A stretch of DNA of 64,000 nucleotides, from NCBI GenBank assembly GCA_900323505.1, contig OOIN01000002.1, positions 868,001 to 932,000 on the forward strand. Direction: 5' to 3'. The notes under the pieces are model-generated. The model had not been told where the DNA came from. It saw nothing but the letters and a program-made list of their open reading frames with translations, and searched no databases. Position numbers and translations under genes: made by a program. Within the stretch, counting starts at the first letter, position 1. Every line of letters begins with the position of its first letter. The stretch is from Ustilago trichophora (taxonomy: Eukaryota > Basidiomycota > Ustilaginomycetes > Ustilaginales > Ustilaginaceae). Below, one piece after another: positions 37,010-47,155 of this stretch.

Positions 37010-37977
37010 CGTGTAAAAGACAGAAGAAGGGCGGAGGTTGGCACCAGCAAAGCAAGAGTATCACACCAAGTCGACTGGCATGGTAGTACTAGAGCGCCGT
37101 TGGCGGAGATGGTGTTGGTGGTGATGTTGTTTGTGATAAGATGAGGTGGTGACGAAGCGACAAAGAAGAGATTGAATGCCAAGAGAGAGCCAAGAGCAGC
37201 TTTGTCTTGATGTGACACAGACAGACACAGAGAGACACAGACACACCGCTCTATCGCCTCGGCTCTCTCAGGCTGCTCTAATTTACTAGAACGCATTTCC
37301 GTGGGATTTTAGCCTTTTCCAATGATCTAACACGTTCTCAAATTGCCCACGCCCCCATTCTAACAACTCGAAGCCGAGAAAAATGTCTTTCCGAAAGCAG
37401 TTCTCGACTTTCACTCACCACCAACTTTGTAATCGATGGTGAGGGTTGTATTTGAATCGTGTCCGAGTATGTCGTGAATTCCTCGAAATCGAAATGAATG
37501 CGGTCCATCCAATTCCCCAAAATTTCTCGGATCGTGGGAATCGGAGGCCGCGACTGCGCACGTTGGCCGCATTCTTTGTTGTAGGTTTCCCACAAAACCT
37601 CTGGAATTGTGCCTCTTCCTCTCTCCCTCTGTCCTCTCGTGTGCCCGACTTCCGCTTGTCCGAATCCTCTCCAACACCCTTTGCTCCTCCTTTCTTCCCT
37701 TCTCCCTCATCATTGTTACCATTACCATCCACCCTTTTGACATCTTTCCATTCTCATACCTATCGTAGCTTGAACGCATCTCTCCTTTCATGCTCATCAA
37801 AACGTCTAGTCCCTCTTTGTAACCTGCTTCCGTAATCAGGCACTATCTCTACAAAGACCCTCGACCTGGACCCTGCTCAACGCGCATCTCTGTTGCATTC
37901 AGCGCTCAACCGACGCGTTTTCGGCAAAGCAGCACCTCAACGCTCCTTCGCTTAGCCCTTCCTGACAATCAGAAACT
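37010..37977. other. Divergent promoter region between the seven-helix gene and the Zn2Cys6 gene
   Basis: This 968-bp spacer is CT-rich on the plus strand from about 37610 to 37860, a common feature upstream of basidiomycete transcription starts. ACGCGT occurs at 37913-37918. No gene is supported inside. Confidence 0.45.
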
Positions 37978-40900
37978 ATGGATGGATCTCACGAGCATCA
38001 TGACGCTGCGCCTGCCGCATACGACGATGGTTCCAACCAGTCTCACTCGCCGTCGAAACACGACCGAGAGGAACTTGACCACCATCAGCAGCCTGCTCCT
38101 TATCAGCCCCACACCTCCTACGCCTCCTCCTCCTCCATGAGCTTCAGCACACCTGTTCGCTCATCTCATGCAGAGGCACAAGCCGCGCTCGAGGCCGTCG
38201 CCGCTGCCGCCAGTGCTGGCAAGATTCAAATGACTCCCCCTCACCAATCGTCCTCTTCCAGCTCTGCTGGCTTCATGACCACCCCTGTCAGTGCTGCCGC
38301 CGCCGCTGCGGCTGCTGCTGCTGCTGCGGCTGCCGCCTCCGCTTCCGACCCTTCATCGCCTGGTCCCGCTTCTCCCTTTGGTACCCATCTCGGCAGGAAC
38401 AAGGCATGTCAGAGCTGTCGTGCCCGCAAGCTCAAGTGCGACGGTCAGAAGCCTGTCTGCGGCCAGTGTGCCAAGGGCTGGCAGATCAAGTTCCGCATGG
38501 CCCAAAACAAGGCCAAGAACAAGAAGAAGGCTCAAGATCCTGCTGTCCGAGCCGAACTCGAGAGCCTTCCCGAGACCATGCCTCCTTGTGTCTACTTGCC
38601 GATCACCCAACGAGCCTCCGGCCGCTCCGCTCGGCCCTCGTTGTCCGGCCAAGACCCGGACAGCTCTGTCGCTCCTGATACTCCTTCCGCCACGAACTCG
38701 GCGCCACCTCCCATGGATGGCTCGCCCATGCCCGCAGCCGCCGCCAAGAAGCGAAAGCGTACCGACGATGCTGCCGACGAACAGGTCCTCCAGATGCAGC
38801 AGGAGATCGACCAGCTCAAGCAGCGACTCGCTCAAGTCACTGGTGTTTTCAACGGTGCTCAGCAGGCCCTGGATCCCTCACAGCAGCAGCAAGGTGGAGA
38901 CCGATCCGGCCGTCATCCTTCCAAAGACGAGCTTGCCATCGCCCACATGCTTGCAACCAGCATGCCATCGGGCGAAGGCCCCTCCAACGGAACAGGTCTG
39001 GCTCTGTCAGCTTCGTTCGACTACCAGCAGGCTGTAGCTGCTGTTGCTGCCAACGGCCTCGGCAATGCCGACAATGCCAACTTTGATGTTCTCGACCCTG
39101 CCCTCAGTGGAGCATCCCTTGCTACCACATCCGGCCCTGCCTACCCTCAGCCGCACGCTGCCGACGCTCGCACCGATCCACGCAGCGCAGCACACAAGCA
39201 GGCCAAGGTGACCGCGGTCCAAGACGGGATGGACGAGGACGACTTTGCCAATCCTCTTCTCGAGCTCATGGTCACCAGCTGGCCAGCTGACTTCCCTCCT
39301 CCCAACCTCGTCAACCAGCTCGTCTCGACGTATTTCGAGAAGACGACTGCTCAGTCGCTCTTCCTCCACCCAACCCGCTTCATGGAGAATCTATCTCACG
39401 GTCCTCAGCATCCTCGCTTCCCTAGCCTTGGTCTGCTGCACGGCATCTTTGCCATGGCTTATCCCCGTCTCCACGCCTCGGACGTGCAGGCTGACGTCGC
39501 TGGTCAGAATGTCTTCCAGGGCGCTGCCACCGGCGAGAAGCTCGCCAGTCTCAAGGCTGCTGCCGCCTTCCACGCCAAGAAGGCCAAGGCACTTGGAGAG
39601 CAAGCATGCCAGCAGGGTCGATTCGACGAAGCTGCTCAGATCCAGGCGCTGCTTTGTGCTTACTACTACATCAACGACCGCTCCATCGAGGCTTGGTTCT
39701 CGTCTGGCAACGCATGCTCGCTTCTCAAGGGTATGGAGCTCAACCGATTGCCGTCCATTCAGACCTATGCAACAGGCCACGATGTCCGCAAGCCCGCTGG
39801 AGCCAGGAAGCAGCCCAAGCCTGCCGTTTACCGTGCCGTCATGAAGCAGCCAGCTGCCACTCCTCTCGAGCACGAGGAACGTCTTCGGCTCTTCTGGAAC
39901 TGCTTCTACAGTGATCGTGCTGCCTGCTCTTCCACTCACTGGGCGCAGAGCATCGACGACATGGATATCAAGACTGAGCTCCCCGGTGCCTTTGATGATT
40001 TCATCAACGGCACTTCTGAACTCGTTTACCGACGAAGACAGACACTGGAATCGCCTGATCTGTTCACCGATGGGCACTATGATCCTGCCATCCTCCATCT
40101 GAAGGCTGCCATCTTGCACTCCAAGTGTGTCAGTCACATGTCGAGGCTTCCACTCGAGGCCAGTGTCAATGACGTGCTCACACCGGACTTTTACAAGCTC
40201 GATGGCTGGGTCACTGCTTTGCTTCAGAGCGTACCGGGCAAGTGGCGCGACTTGGCTACGTTTGATCCGACCCTCCGCCCCTCCTCGGGATCGGAAGAGC
40301 CGCCCTTCCTCAACGACGGTATTAACTACCGCCCTCAGAAGCAGATCAGCCTAATGACCAACCAGCTCGTCCTTGCTCACGCGCTCATGTACGGAAGCTG
40401 CATCTCGCTCCACGAGCCCGTAGCACACCGCATGCCTGACTCTGCGCGAAAGTCGGCACAGGCTGCACAGAGCATCATCAAGATCCTCAAGACCTTTATG
40501 GCTGCACGTGTCGATCTGTTGCAAGTGGGATCGCTGATGACGCTAATGATCGTCCTCGCTGCACGCGCTGTTACGAGGCAGTACAAGAAGACGCGTAGGG
40601 AGGCAGCACAGACCTACCTGCGTCTGCGTAGGACGCACCCTGAGCTGGCTGCACGTGCTGCCGAAGCCGGCTTCGCCGCTTCTTCTAGTGGAATGTCTGC
40701 TGCTTCCCCCGCATCGTCTTCTACCAAAGGTCCTGGTGCAGGTGCGACGTACAACTCGCTCGGAATGGGACTCGACACGTCTGCCTCGGACGCTATTGAC
40801 GAAGAAGAAGCTGCGGCAGCAGAAGCCGTCGAAGCTGGGGACAATATTGCCACCTCTGGGTTCAGCGAGAGTCTTGAAGACGAACTCGAGTTCGCTCTCG

Positions 40901-41451
40901 ATGTCGATGCCTCTCTCCGTGCGCAGATCGACCCCGAGGGACAGCTTCCCGCCCTGCGCGACGATCTTGAACTCATCTTTTGGAGCTTGATCAAGTACGG
41001 AGAGACTTACCCGCTCGGCGTGGGTCAGGCAAAAATCGTTGCCCAGCTACTGGGCAAAGATTACTCGAGCGAGTTGGAACAGGCAGGGCTTTTCAAGCGG
41101 TCGGGAGAGCCAAGTGTAGCTGGGAGCGCTAGTGACGTGGGTAGTTGGAATGATCACAATAGTCCGGCGACTTTTGCTGGGGGAGCTCCTGGTGCGGGTG
41201 CGGCACCGCAGCAAGGTGTGCCACCGATGCCAGCCGGTGGTCCTCCAGGGTACAATGGAGGAGCAGCAGGAGGCTATGGAAGGTCGGCAAATGCTGGTCC
41301 CTCCCCATCGCTCTTCCACCCAACGGAAGGAGGATACAGGCTAGGAAGCTTCTATTTGGAACGTCCTCAGGTGTCTGATTACTACCCTGCCAACCCCCAT
41401 CCACAACAGCAACAGCAACAGCAACAGTTTCACGCTCAACAGCACAAGTGA
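37978..41451 (+). CDS. Zn2Cys6 fungal transcription factor with an extended zinc-cluster loop
   Basis: This 1157-residue regulator has an N-terminal DNA-binding zinc cluster with cysteines at 145, 148, 155, 162, 165 and 205 (ACQSCRARKLKCDGQKPVCGQC, then PPCVYLP). The last loop is 39 residues long instead of about 6-9. A coiled coil follows (about 267-290, VLQMQQEIDQLKQRLAQV). The fungal-specific middle homology region spans roughly 425-860 with the typical motif pattern (FLHPTRFM, LLCAYYYINDRSIEAWF, RLFWNCFYSDRAACS). Poly-Ala near 105-121 and Gln-rich ends are low complexity. The C-terminus is Gly/Pro/Gln-rich, a possible activation region. No intron is visible in the loop: it is fully in frame, codon-typical and lacks a plausible GT donor. 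Target genes are unknown. Confidence 0.92.
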   Translation: MDGSHEHHDAAPAAYDDGSNQSHSPSKHDREELDHHQQPAPYQPHTSYASSSSMSFSTPVRSSHAEAQAALEAVAAAASAGKIQMTPPHQSSSSSSAGFMTTPVSAAAAAAAAAAAAAAASASDPSSPGPASPFGTHLGRNKACQSCRARKLKCDGQKPVCGQCAKGWQIKFRMAQNKAKNKKKAQDPAVRAELESLPETMPPCVYLPITQRASGRSARPSLSGQDPDSSVAPDTPSATNSAPPPMDGSPMPAAAAKKRKRTDDAADEQVLQMQQEIDQLKQRLAQVTGVFNGAQQALDPSQQQQGGDRSGRHPSKDELAIAHMLATSMPSGEGPSNGTGLALSASFDYQQAVAAVAANGLGNADNANFDVLDPALSGASLATTSGPAYPQPHAADARTDPRSAAHKQAKVTAVQDGMDEDDFANPLLELMVTSWPADFPPPNLVNQLVSTYFEKTTAQSLFLHPTRFMENLSHGPQHPRFPSLGLLHGIFAMAYPRLHASDVQADVAGQNVFQGAATGEKLASLKAAAAFHAKKAKALGEQACQQGRFDEAAQIQALLCAYYYINDRSIEAWFSSGNACSLLKGMELNRLPSIQTYATGHDVRKPAGARKQPKPAVYRAVMKQPAATPLEHEERLRLFWNCFYSDRAACSSTHWAQSIDDMDIKTELPGAFDDFINGTSELVYRRRQTLESPDLFTDGHYDPAILHLKAAILHSKCVSHMSRLPLEASVNDVLTPDFYKLDGWVTALLQSVPGKWRDLATFDPTLRPSSGSEEPPFLNDGINYRPQKQISLMTNQLVLAHALMYGSCISLHEPVAHRMPDSARKSAQAAQSIIKILKTFMAARVDLLQVGSLMTLMIVLAARAVTRQYKKTRREAAQTYLRLRRTHPELAARAAEAGFAASSSGMSAASPASSSTKGPGAGATYNSLGMGLDTSASDAIDEEEAAAAEAVEAGDNIATSGFSESLEDELEFALDVDASLRAQIDPEGQLPALRDDLELIFWSLIKYGETYPLGVGQAKIVAQLLGKDYSSELEQAGLFKRSGEPSVAGSASDVGSWNDHNSPATFAGGAPGAGAAPQQGVPPMPAGGPPGYNGGAAGGYGRSANAGPSPSLFHPTEGGYRLGSFYLERPQVSDYYPANPHPQQQQQQQQFHAQQHK

Positions 41452-41581
41452 CCTGCTCACACACCACTAGTGACGCATGGTTTTGTTTTTGTTTGGTTTA
41501 GTTTGATCTTTTTAAATTTCCTTTTTAATGACATGGCGTTTTTTGATTTGATCCTTTTGTCTGTTGATGATTTGTTTGACG

Positions 41582-43645
41582 TTACGGAATCGGGGCCCAA
41601 AGGACTTGTTGGGGGATTGGGAAGGATAGGCAGTACATTTGTTTGTTTGGGGCTACGTCTCTTACGTGATGAATTTCCAAATCGGTTGTATGTTGTGATT
41701 GATCTTTGGATTGCCAAAGATTGAGTAGGGTGTCCATGAGGTCGGATGGGGTTGAAGAGTTTTTATACATGTGATAATCTGGATGGCAAGACAGGTAATT
41801 TTGTGCTTGTGTGGTGGCCGATTTGCGAAGGCCTGCCAAGGTCTGAGGAGGTGGACCGATCGGTTTTGCCACAAGACGATACGGCGAGGTAGCAGGGATT
41901 TGAAGGTAGTGATTGGCACGATTTAGAATGTCAAGCGTCGGATTAAAGGGATGTTTGCTAAAGCAGTGGACGTGAACTATTGGATAAGGGTTCAAGGATG
42001 AATCACCTGATTCGATGCGATGGGCGATTTCAGTACGCAATTTGTCTTCTCCAACTATAGAGGCAAGATAGGTATATGCACCCCGAAAAGCATCCAGAAA
42101 TTCCAAAGCAGTGGCAGGTAAATTCATAACAAAATGATCTACCAATTTTCGATCTTCCCAACGAGAAAGATTTGAAGTTGCTTCATCCTGAGCAATAACC
42201 TCCCTGTCGATATTAAGACGAGACGTAGCTTCCACAACATCCTCACTTTTAGAAGGATGGATAGACTTGGACGCCTGCCGAGCAGCGTGAACTTGACGAA
42301 TCTTTTTTGTTCTATCTTTAACGATTTTGCGTCCAAATTCTCTCAACTTTTCATCCTCCTTCTCCAACTCTGCACCATCATACCCTTTTGGTCGACCTTT
42401 GAAACTTCGCTTCCATGTCTCGACCATACTCCATCGAATAAATTCTCTACCGTCCATACATTTCCCAATCAATCCACCGTCAAATCGATCTTTTCCATCC
42501 TGTCCTTCTTCGGGCATTAGAACTTTGTTGATCTTTGCGTTTTTAATCAAACTCTCGTGGCTACTCGGATTCAGATCGTTTGCCAGCACCCATGTCCCTC
42601 TCTTTGCCGCAGGGACTGCAAATGGTCCCACGCCTGCCATTACGTCAGAGAGCACCTGGTTGGGTCTGCACTTTTTGATGAGTCGCATGTGTTCCGCATG
42701 CAACCTGCTGTTCCAGTATACGGAGCGGAAATCGAATTCAAACGAGCAATCTGATTCCGAGACTTTGGCCATGTAGTCTGGTTCACCAGAGAGGAGTTCC
42801 ATCTTGAAAAAGCGGAATTCGGTATCGATGCTGTCGAGTTTATTGACGACAGTGCGAAGGGTGGAGGCGTGCTTGGAGAGAATGATGTGACCCACGAGGT
42901 AGCGATAGGGGAGATAGATGTCGAGAAGGTTGAGATGGGCGATGTGGCCGACGATTGTGAATCCGGAGGGGACGCCTTCGGTTGTGACGATGGATTCGGG
43001 GAGGAGGGATTCGAGGATTTGATCCGATGTGAGATGGTCGTAGTTGAGTTCGAGGGGAAAATCTTGCAGAAGCTCCATGCTATGTTTTTGGATGGTAGCG
43101 AGGACAATATCGGGGGTGGGAGAGGTTGAGGAGACGTTTAGGAGGAGAATTCGCTGCGAAGGATCGCCGTTAGGGTGAGGTTGGACGTAGCGGATGCCAG
43201 CAGCGTTGAAGAGATGCGGCATGATCTCTTCGTCTTTTGTGAGGAGGGGCAGCTGACGTCCTGAGAGACCGATCGCTTGGAGATGCATTCGAGACGTAAA
43301 GGAAGGCTTGAGCTGTTCGAGGAGCTGTGCAGATCCTTCCATTGTCTCGAGGAGCACTTCGCTGCCGGTGAGTCGGGGAACGGTGGAAGGGGCAGCAATG
43401 ACCAGCTTAGCCTGACGCATGGCCGTACGGGTCGTGCTCATCGAGGCTGAGCTCGAAGCTCCATCTGCGGGAGTTGACATGATCGGTGGTAAGAGAGATG
43501 CGATCCGTGGCCGCTGAGACGAGGTGAATGTGGTAAAGTACCGAAAAGCAGGAGAGGTACTGCAGAAGCGAGAAGGAAGTAGGCCGTGCTTGATGAATGA
43601 AGTAACACGGCAAGGCAGATGAGCGTTTACGCTTCTAGCAAGCAT
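41582..43645 (-). CDS. TRM5: tRNA (guanine-N1-)-methyltransferase TRM5
   Basis: The 687-residue enzyme methylates G37 of tRNAs reading CUN, CCN and CGN, preventing frameshifts. The class-I SAM-binding core is visible around 305-360: FDFRSVYWNSRLHAEH, then DVMAGVGPFAVPAAKRG and NDLNPSS. A later NLPATALEFLDAF is the NPPY-like catalytic motif, and the C-terminal HVHCF segment is typical. The first 55 residues are Arg/Ser/Thr-rich without acidic residues and fit a mitochondrial presequence. A second ATG at 43480 (Met56) would give a cytosolic form, as in yeast Trm5 dual targeting. A Lys-rich insertion (about 415-470) interrupts the core. Its stop is 130 bp from the stop of the convergent Zn2Cys6 gene. 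Confidence 0.95.
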   Translation of the reverse strand: MLARSVNAHLPCRVTSFIKHGLLPSRFCSTSPAFRYFTTFTSSQRPRIASLLPPIMSTPADGASSSASMSTTRTAMRQAKLVIAAPSTVPRLTGSEVLLETMEGSAQLLEQLKPSFTSRMHLQAIGLSGRQLPLLTKDEEIMPHLFNAAGIRYVQPHPNGDPSQRILLLNVSSTSPTPDIVLATIQKHSMELLQDFPLELNYDHLTSDQILESLLPESIVTTEGVPSGFTIVGHIAHLNLLDIYLPYRYLVGHIILSKHASTLRTVVNKLDSIDTEFRFFKMELLSGEPDYMAKVSESDCSFEFDFRSVYWNSRLHAEHMRLIKKCRPNQVLSDVMAGVGPFAVPAAKRGTWVLANDLNPSSHESLIKNAKINKVLMPEEGQDGKDRFDGGLIGKCMDGREFIRWSMVETWKRSFKGRPKGYDGAELEKEDEKLREFGRKIVKDRTKKIRQVHAARQASKSIHPSKSEDVVEATSRLNIDREVIAQDEATSNLSRWEDRKLVDHFVMNLPATALEFLDAFRGAYTYLASIVGEDKLRTEIAHRIESGDSSLNPYPIVHVHCFSKHPFNPTLDILNRANHYLQIPATSPYRLVAKPIGPPPQTLAGLRKSATTQAQNYLSCHPDYHMYKNSSTPSDLMDTLLNLWQSKDQSQHTTDLEIHHVRDVAPNKQMYCLSFPIPQQVLWAPIP

Positions 43646-43932
43646 GTATAAGCCCCCGTTCTCGAGTATTCCTGCGTATGACTACAGAGATGGTCAATGT
43701 AGCAGTTGGTAGTGTGGAAAGAATATCATAGCGTTTTGCGTGACCACACTTTTTGCCGAACAAAAAAAAAAAACAAGAAAAGTGAAGACAACGAACAACT
43801 CAAAATCCGACTTCCGGTTCCCGGGTTCATTTCTCTTCTACACACTTGGACGCTCTTTTCTTGACACTATGTGATGGTGTCCAATGCTACATTCCACTGA
43901 TACATAATACGAAGCGCACTGCTGTGCCCGGC

Positions 43933-44826
43933 TCACTCCTCGAGGTCAAGATCCAGTTCGGGAGTCCACAGAACCAACCGGTTTGAAAACATGTACCGGC
44001 TGAAAACCAAGTACAGATACCTGAACCATTCGAGCTGGGTTTGGTGTTTGAACATGGCCTGTACCGCCTTTACGTATTGAGCCGGGCTTGCCAGTGCTAG
44101 GATTTCTGATGCCGGACTGTATATCGCCTTCTTGTGTGGTGATGGTGCGACGGGAGGGTGACCGGAGTAGGTGATTGTCTCCCAAACGGCGAATGGGACC
44201 GAATTGTACTTTTCCCATACTTCCATCGAAGGCAGTACATACAGCGGCAGGTTCTTGGCCAGAGCAAGATCACGTGTGCCATTGTAGGCTGCGATGTGGT
44301 TTGCGTGTTCTGAAACACCGCGCCTGTCAAAGGTGATCAAGGCGTCAATTGGATGCAATAGAGAATCCATGTGCTTGCCAATTACGGAAGAGACGTGTTC
44401 GTTGGGCCAGATGCTCTCCATCGAATCCTGCAACCGTGCATCGTCCATGTATGTAACCCTGTTCGCAGACACTCCAAGTTTCTCATAGCTGGCAAAGAGC
44501 TCTTCGGATCGCTGGGCTCCCAATCCCGCAGCATTTCCCGTGGAAAGGCACAGCGCAAAGATAGTGGTCCCCGCAGCAGTCAACGCCTGGATGGTGGGGG
44601 CGAAAAACATGGCCTCATCGTCCGGATGCGCAGTCACCAACATCGCCGAAGAGGGGAGAACACGGATAGAACCATCCACAGCGGCTGTCTTGTCCGCGTG
44701 CTGGATACGTAGGCCTGCAATCATGAACTGGACCAGGATGGAGCCGAAAAATACGACGACGAAGAACTGGGGCCGTGGAATGGCCATTCGCAGCATTTGG
44801 ATCGGGTGGAGTGGTTTGTCGGCCAT
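43933..44826 (-). CDS. GPI12: N-acetylglucosaminyl-phosphatidylinositol de-N-acetylase (PIG-L / GPI12)
   Basis: The product from the ATG at 44826 is 297 residues, close to the family norm. A single membrane anchor (about 20-38) comes first, then the zinc-binding AHPDDE motif at 66-71 and the HANHIAAY motif carrying the third histidine. A hydrophobic C-terminal segment follows. It catalyses the second step of GPI-anchor synthesis on the cytoplasmic face of the ER, removing acetate from GlcNAc-PI. The frame is open further upstream to 45036, but that part encodes an Asn run from a GTT repeat and non-conserved sequence, so I treat it as leader. The gene is tandem with TRM5, 287 bp upstream of its start. 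Confidence 0.93.
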   Translation of the reverse strand: MADKPLHPIQMLRMAIPRPQFFVVVFFGSILVQFMIAGLRIQHADKTAAVDGSIRVLPSSAMLVTAHPDDEAMFFAPTIQALTAAGTTIFALCLSTGNAAGLGAQRSEELFASYEKLGVSANRVTYMDDARLQDSMESIWPNEHVSSVIGKHMDSLLHPIDALITFDRRGVSEHANHIAAYNGTRDLALAKNLPLYVLPSMEVWEKYNSVPFAVWETITYSGHPPVAPSPHKKAIYSPASEILALASPAQYVKAVQAMFKHQTQLEWFRYLYLVFSRYMFSNRLVLWTPELDLDLEE

Positions 44827-45964
44827 GATGGATTGTGGAACCTCAGCACGAGGGATAGGTGGTTGATAGATGAAGATGGGATCAGATGGAGGTGGGAAGG
44901 GTCGGACGACAGCAGTCAAGTTGTTGTTGTTGTTGTTCTTGTCAAAATGTCTATATTGCATATGCAGGGTCGAAATACTGTATGGGAAGAACGTGCGCAC
45001 GGCTATGGTGAGAATTTTGCGCCGAAAATTGTTCATGGTGTAGTGCTAACATTAGGGCAAAAAATCGACCACTATCAACGACTCTCTCAGCTTGGCAGTT
45101 CACCGTGAATCCAAGTGGTTGAGATGCTGTCATGTCGTCCAGTATTGAGGCAATGCTATTGATCCGGCTGACACAGTGTACGTAGACTTCAGATTTGAAC
45201 TAGACCGCAATTGTTTGACAGGCATTGTGTTTTCCTCTCAAGTGTGGCTCACACTGCTGTCGGGCATGCGATCTGGGAGCAGCAAAAGCGAACAACGACG
45301 TTCGACATTCGGCGGCTGTCCTCGCAAAAAGGTGTCAAGGTGAACGAACAAGATCAAGTGCGTAAGTTACAATAAGATGCCAAGATGGTGCCTGCAGCCT
45401 GACGTGCAGCGAATCTTACAGTACAGCCAGGGTCGCTGGGAAGAGACGCTGATTGGAGACGAGAGACTGCAGTAAGTGAATATGACGGTTGGAACCTGCA
45501 AGAGCCAGCATGATAAATGCATCTCGATCGGATCTGTGTTCTTGACACACAGGTCTCAGGACGATCTGATCGAGGCTTGAGCTTTGAGAAGCTGTGAGGA
45601 TCTGATGACATGCTGGGACAAAGAATATCGGTCTCGATCTGCCAAGCAGCCGAACACGAAAACATGGATGAGATGTGAGACTGTGCTCGCAGCAATCTCG
45701 TACAAGCTTGTGTATCTCAAAACAATCAACAGGGCCGACGTCTTGATCCGAAAGTCGAGACTATCGGATTGAAGCTCTCTTACACACACCTACAGCCCTC
45801 CACACACACGCCATTTCTCACACCCTATGAAGAACAGTTAAAGTGAGAGTGTGGGAAAGCGACCCAATAAAGCGTGGGATGTTAACTATAGTGTATGCCC
45901 AGGGTTCATGTTTCAGCCTCCGACGCCCAATTGCAGTTTTTCAGTTTTTGACAGGCTAGCTCAC

Positions 45965-46000
45965 TTACAGTACAGTACAGTACTGTACAAATACAGTACT
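45965..46000. repeat. GTACAGTACTGTAC palindromic repeat element
   Basis: TACAG units lead into the perfect palindrome at 45975-45988 and a further TACAGTACT. The same 14-mer occurs at 24835-24848. Confidence 0.8.
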
Positions 46001-46400
46001 TAGGGTTCCTTCGGGTGCCCGATTGGCTTGTCTGCCCGATGGTGTAATGGGTTGGGATTCAAACTCTGCATGAAAACAAAAAGGAAGAAGCGAGACGCCT
46101 CCAAAAAAGAGTAAGGACAGGTTCACTTTTAGTGCAAATGTCAACATCGGGTATGCAGCCGAGCTGTGCTGATCGGGTCTGAGCATGTCATGATCAAAAT
46201 CGAGGGTGTTTCCCATTCAGAGCATAGCAAATAGGCTAGACCTCGGCGAATTGACCGTTTTAGGATTCGAGGGGAAAGTGACAAGTGGCACGGCTTGCGC
46301 GTCAACGTAATCTCGCTTGAAAGCAACCTGTCCATGGTTGGTGGTCAGCTGCAGAATTTTTGTTTGTTCGGCAGAACAAGAGGCTGCATCTCTGCTAAAT

Positions 46401-46425
46401 GTACTGTACAGTACAGTATTGTAGC
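46401..46425. repeat. GTACTGTACAGTAC palindromic repeat element
   Basis: A perfect 14-bp palindrome at 46401-46414, a phase-shifted version of the other copies. It is followed by GTATTGTAGCATAAG, which resembles the GTAGCACAAAG flank of the copy at 24.8 kb. Confidence 0.75.
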
Positions 46426-47115
46426 ATAAGTTGTGTAGTGTGTTGGGGCGTGTGCATATGAGTCGTTGGCCTTTTTCTTGTCACGAGAGAGCAAGTTGAT
46501 TCGGCTCTGGGAAACAGCAGCATCGTTTCGACGCTTGTGTACATGCTTGTCAGCTTAGCTTTACTTGGTCGTGTGTGCTTTCTGTACAGTAAGTAGTACA
46601 GTAGGCGATCGCATCAATGAGGTGATCGTATAAAATGGCATCAAGTACCGCTGTCGGAATAATTCATGTCTGATAGAGAAGGCGATAACATATCCAGTTT
46701 GAGACTTGCTGGCGTGTTTCTCGCAAGCTCTGCCTCTCTCTCTCCCTCTCGAACACAAACTCTCTCTCTTGAGACGAGGGTTCGCCTTTGACCATCGCAA
46801 TGCTGTAACGTCTTGCATGTCCGAAACCTGTCAATTTGACACAGAACTGTACCCGTTTCTCCCCTCTTGTTCCCCGTTGCGTCCCTTTGATTTTGTGAAA
46901 ATGAAATTTCAATCACTGAAATCCCGCCTCTGCTCTTGGACCCTTCCTCCTTTTTTGACTTTTTAAAAATAAATAGTCTTCCAGCGCCTTGGGAAAGACA
47001 TGAGCAAGCCAAATTAAGTCAAGTTTTATGCAAGTCGACAAAAAGCTTCTCATGCCTTGTTGTAAACGCAGCAAAACACTCACTACTCTCATGTCCGCTG
47101 GTATGGATTGCTTTG

Positions 47116-47155
47116 CCTTGCCTTGCCTTGCCTTGCCTTGCCTTGCCTTGCCTTG
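47116..47155. repeat. CCTTG pentamer repeat, eight copies
   Basis: Eight uninterrupted copies of CCTTG, seen directly. Confidence 0.9.

Noticed and set aside
44827..45036. N-terminal extension of GPI12 with an Asn run
   Set aside because: The family starts close to the single membrane anchor. The extension comes from a GTT repeat and would place 70 unrelated residues before it.
46034..46060. tRNA-like sequence (ATGGTGTAATGGGTTGGGATTC)
   Set aside because: It resembles the D-arm part of a Glu or Gln tRNA, but no anticodon arm, T-arm or pairing acceptor stem follows, so at most it is a chance match or a fragment.
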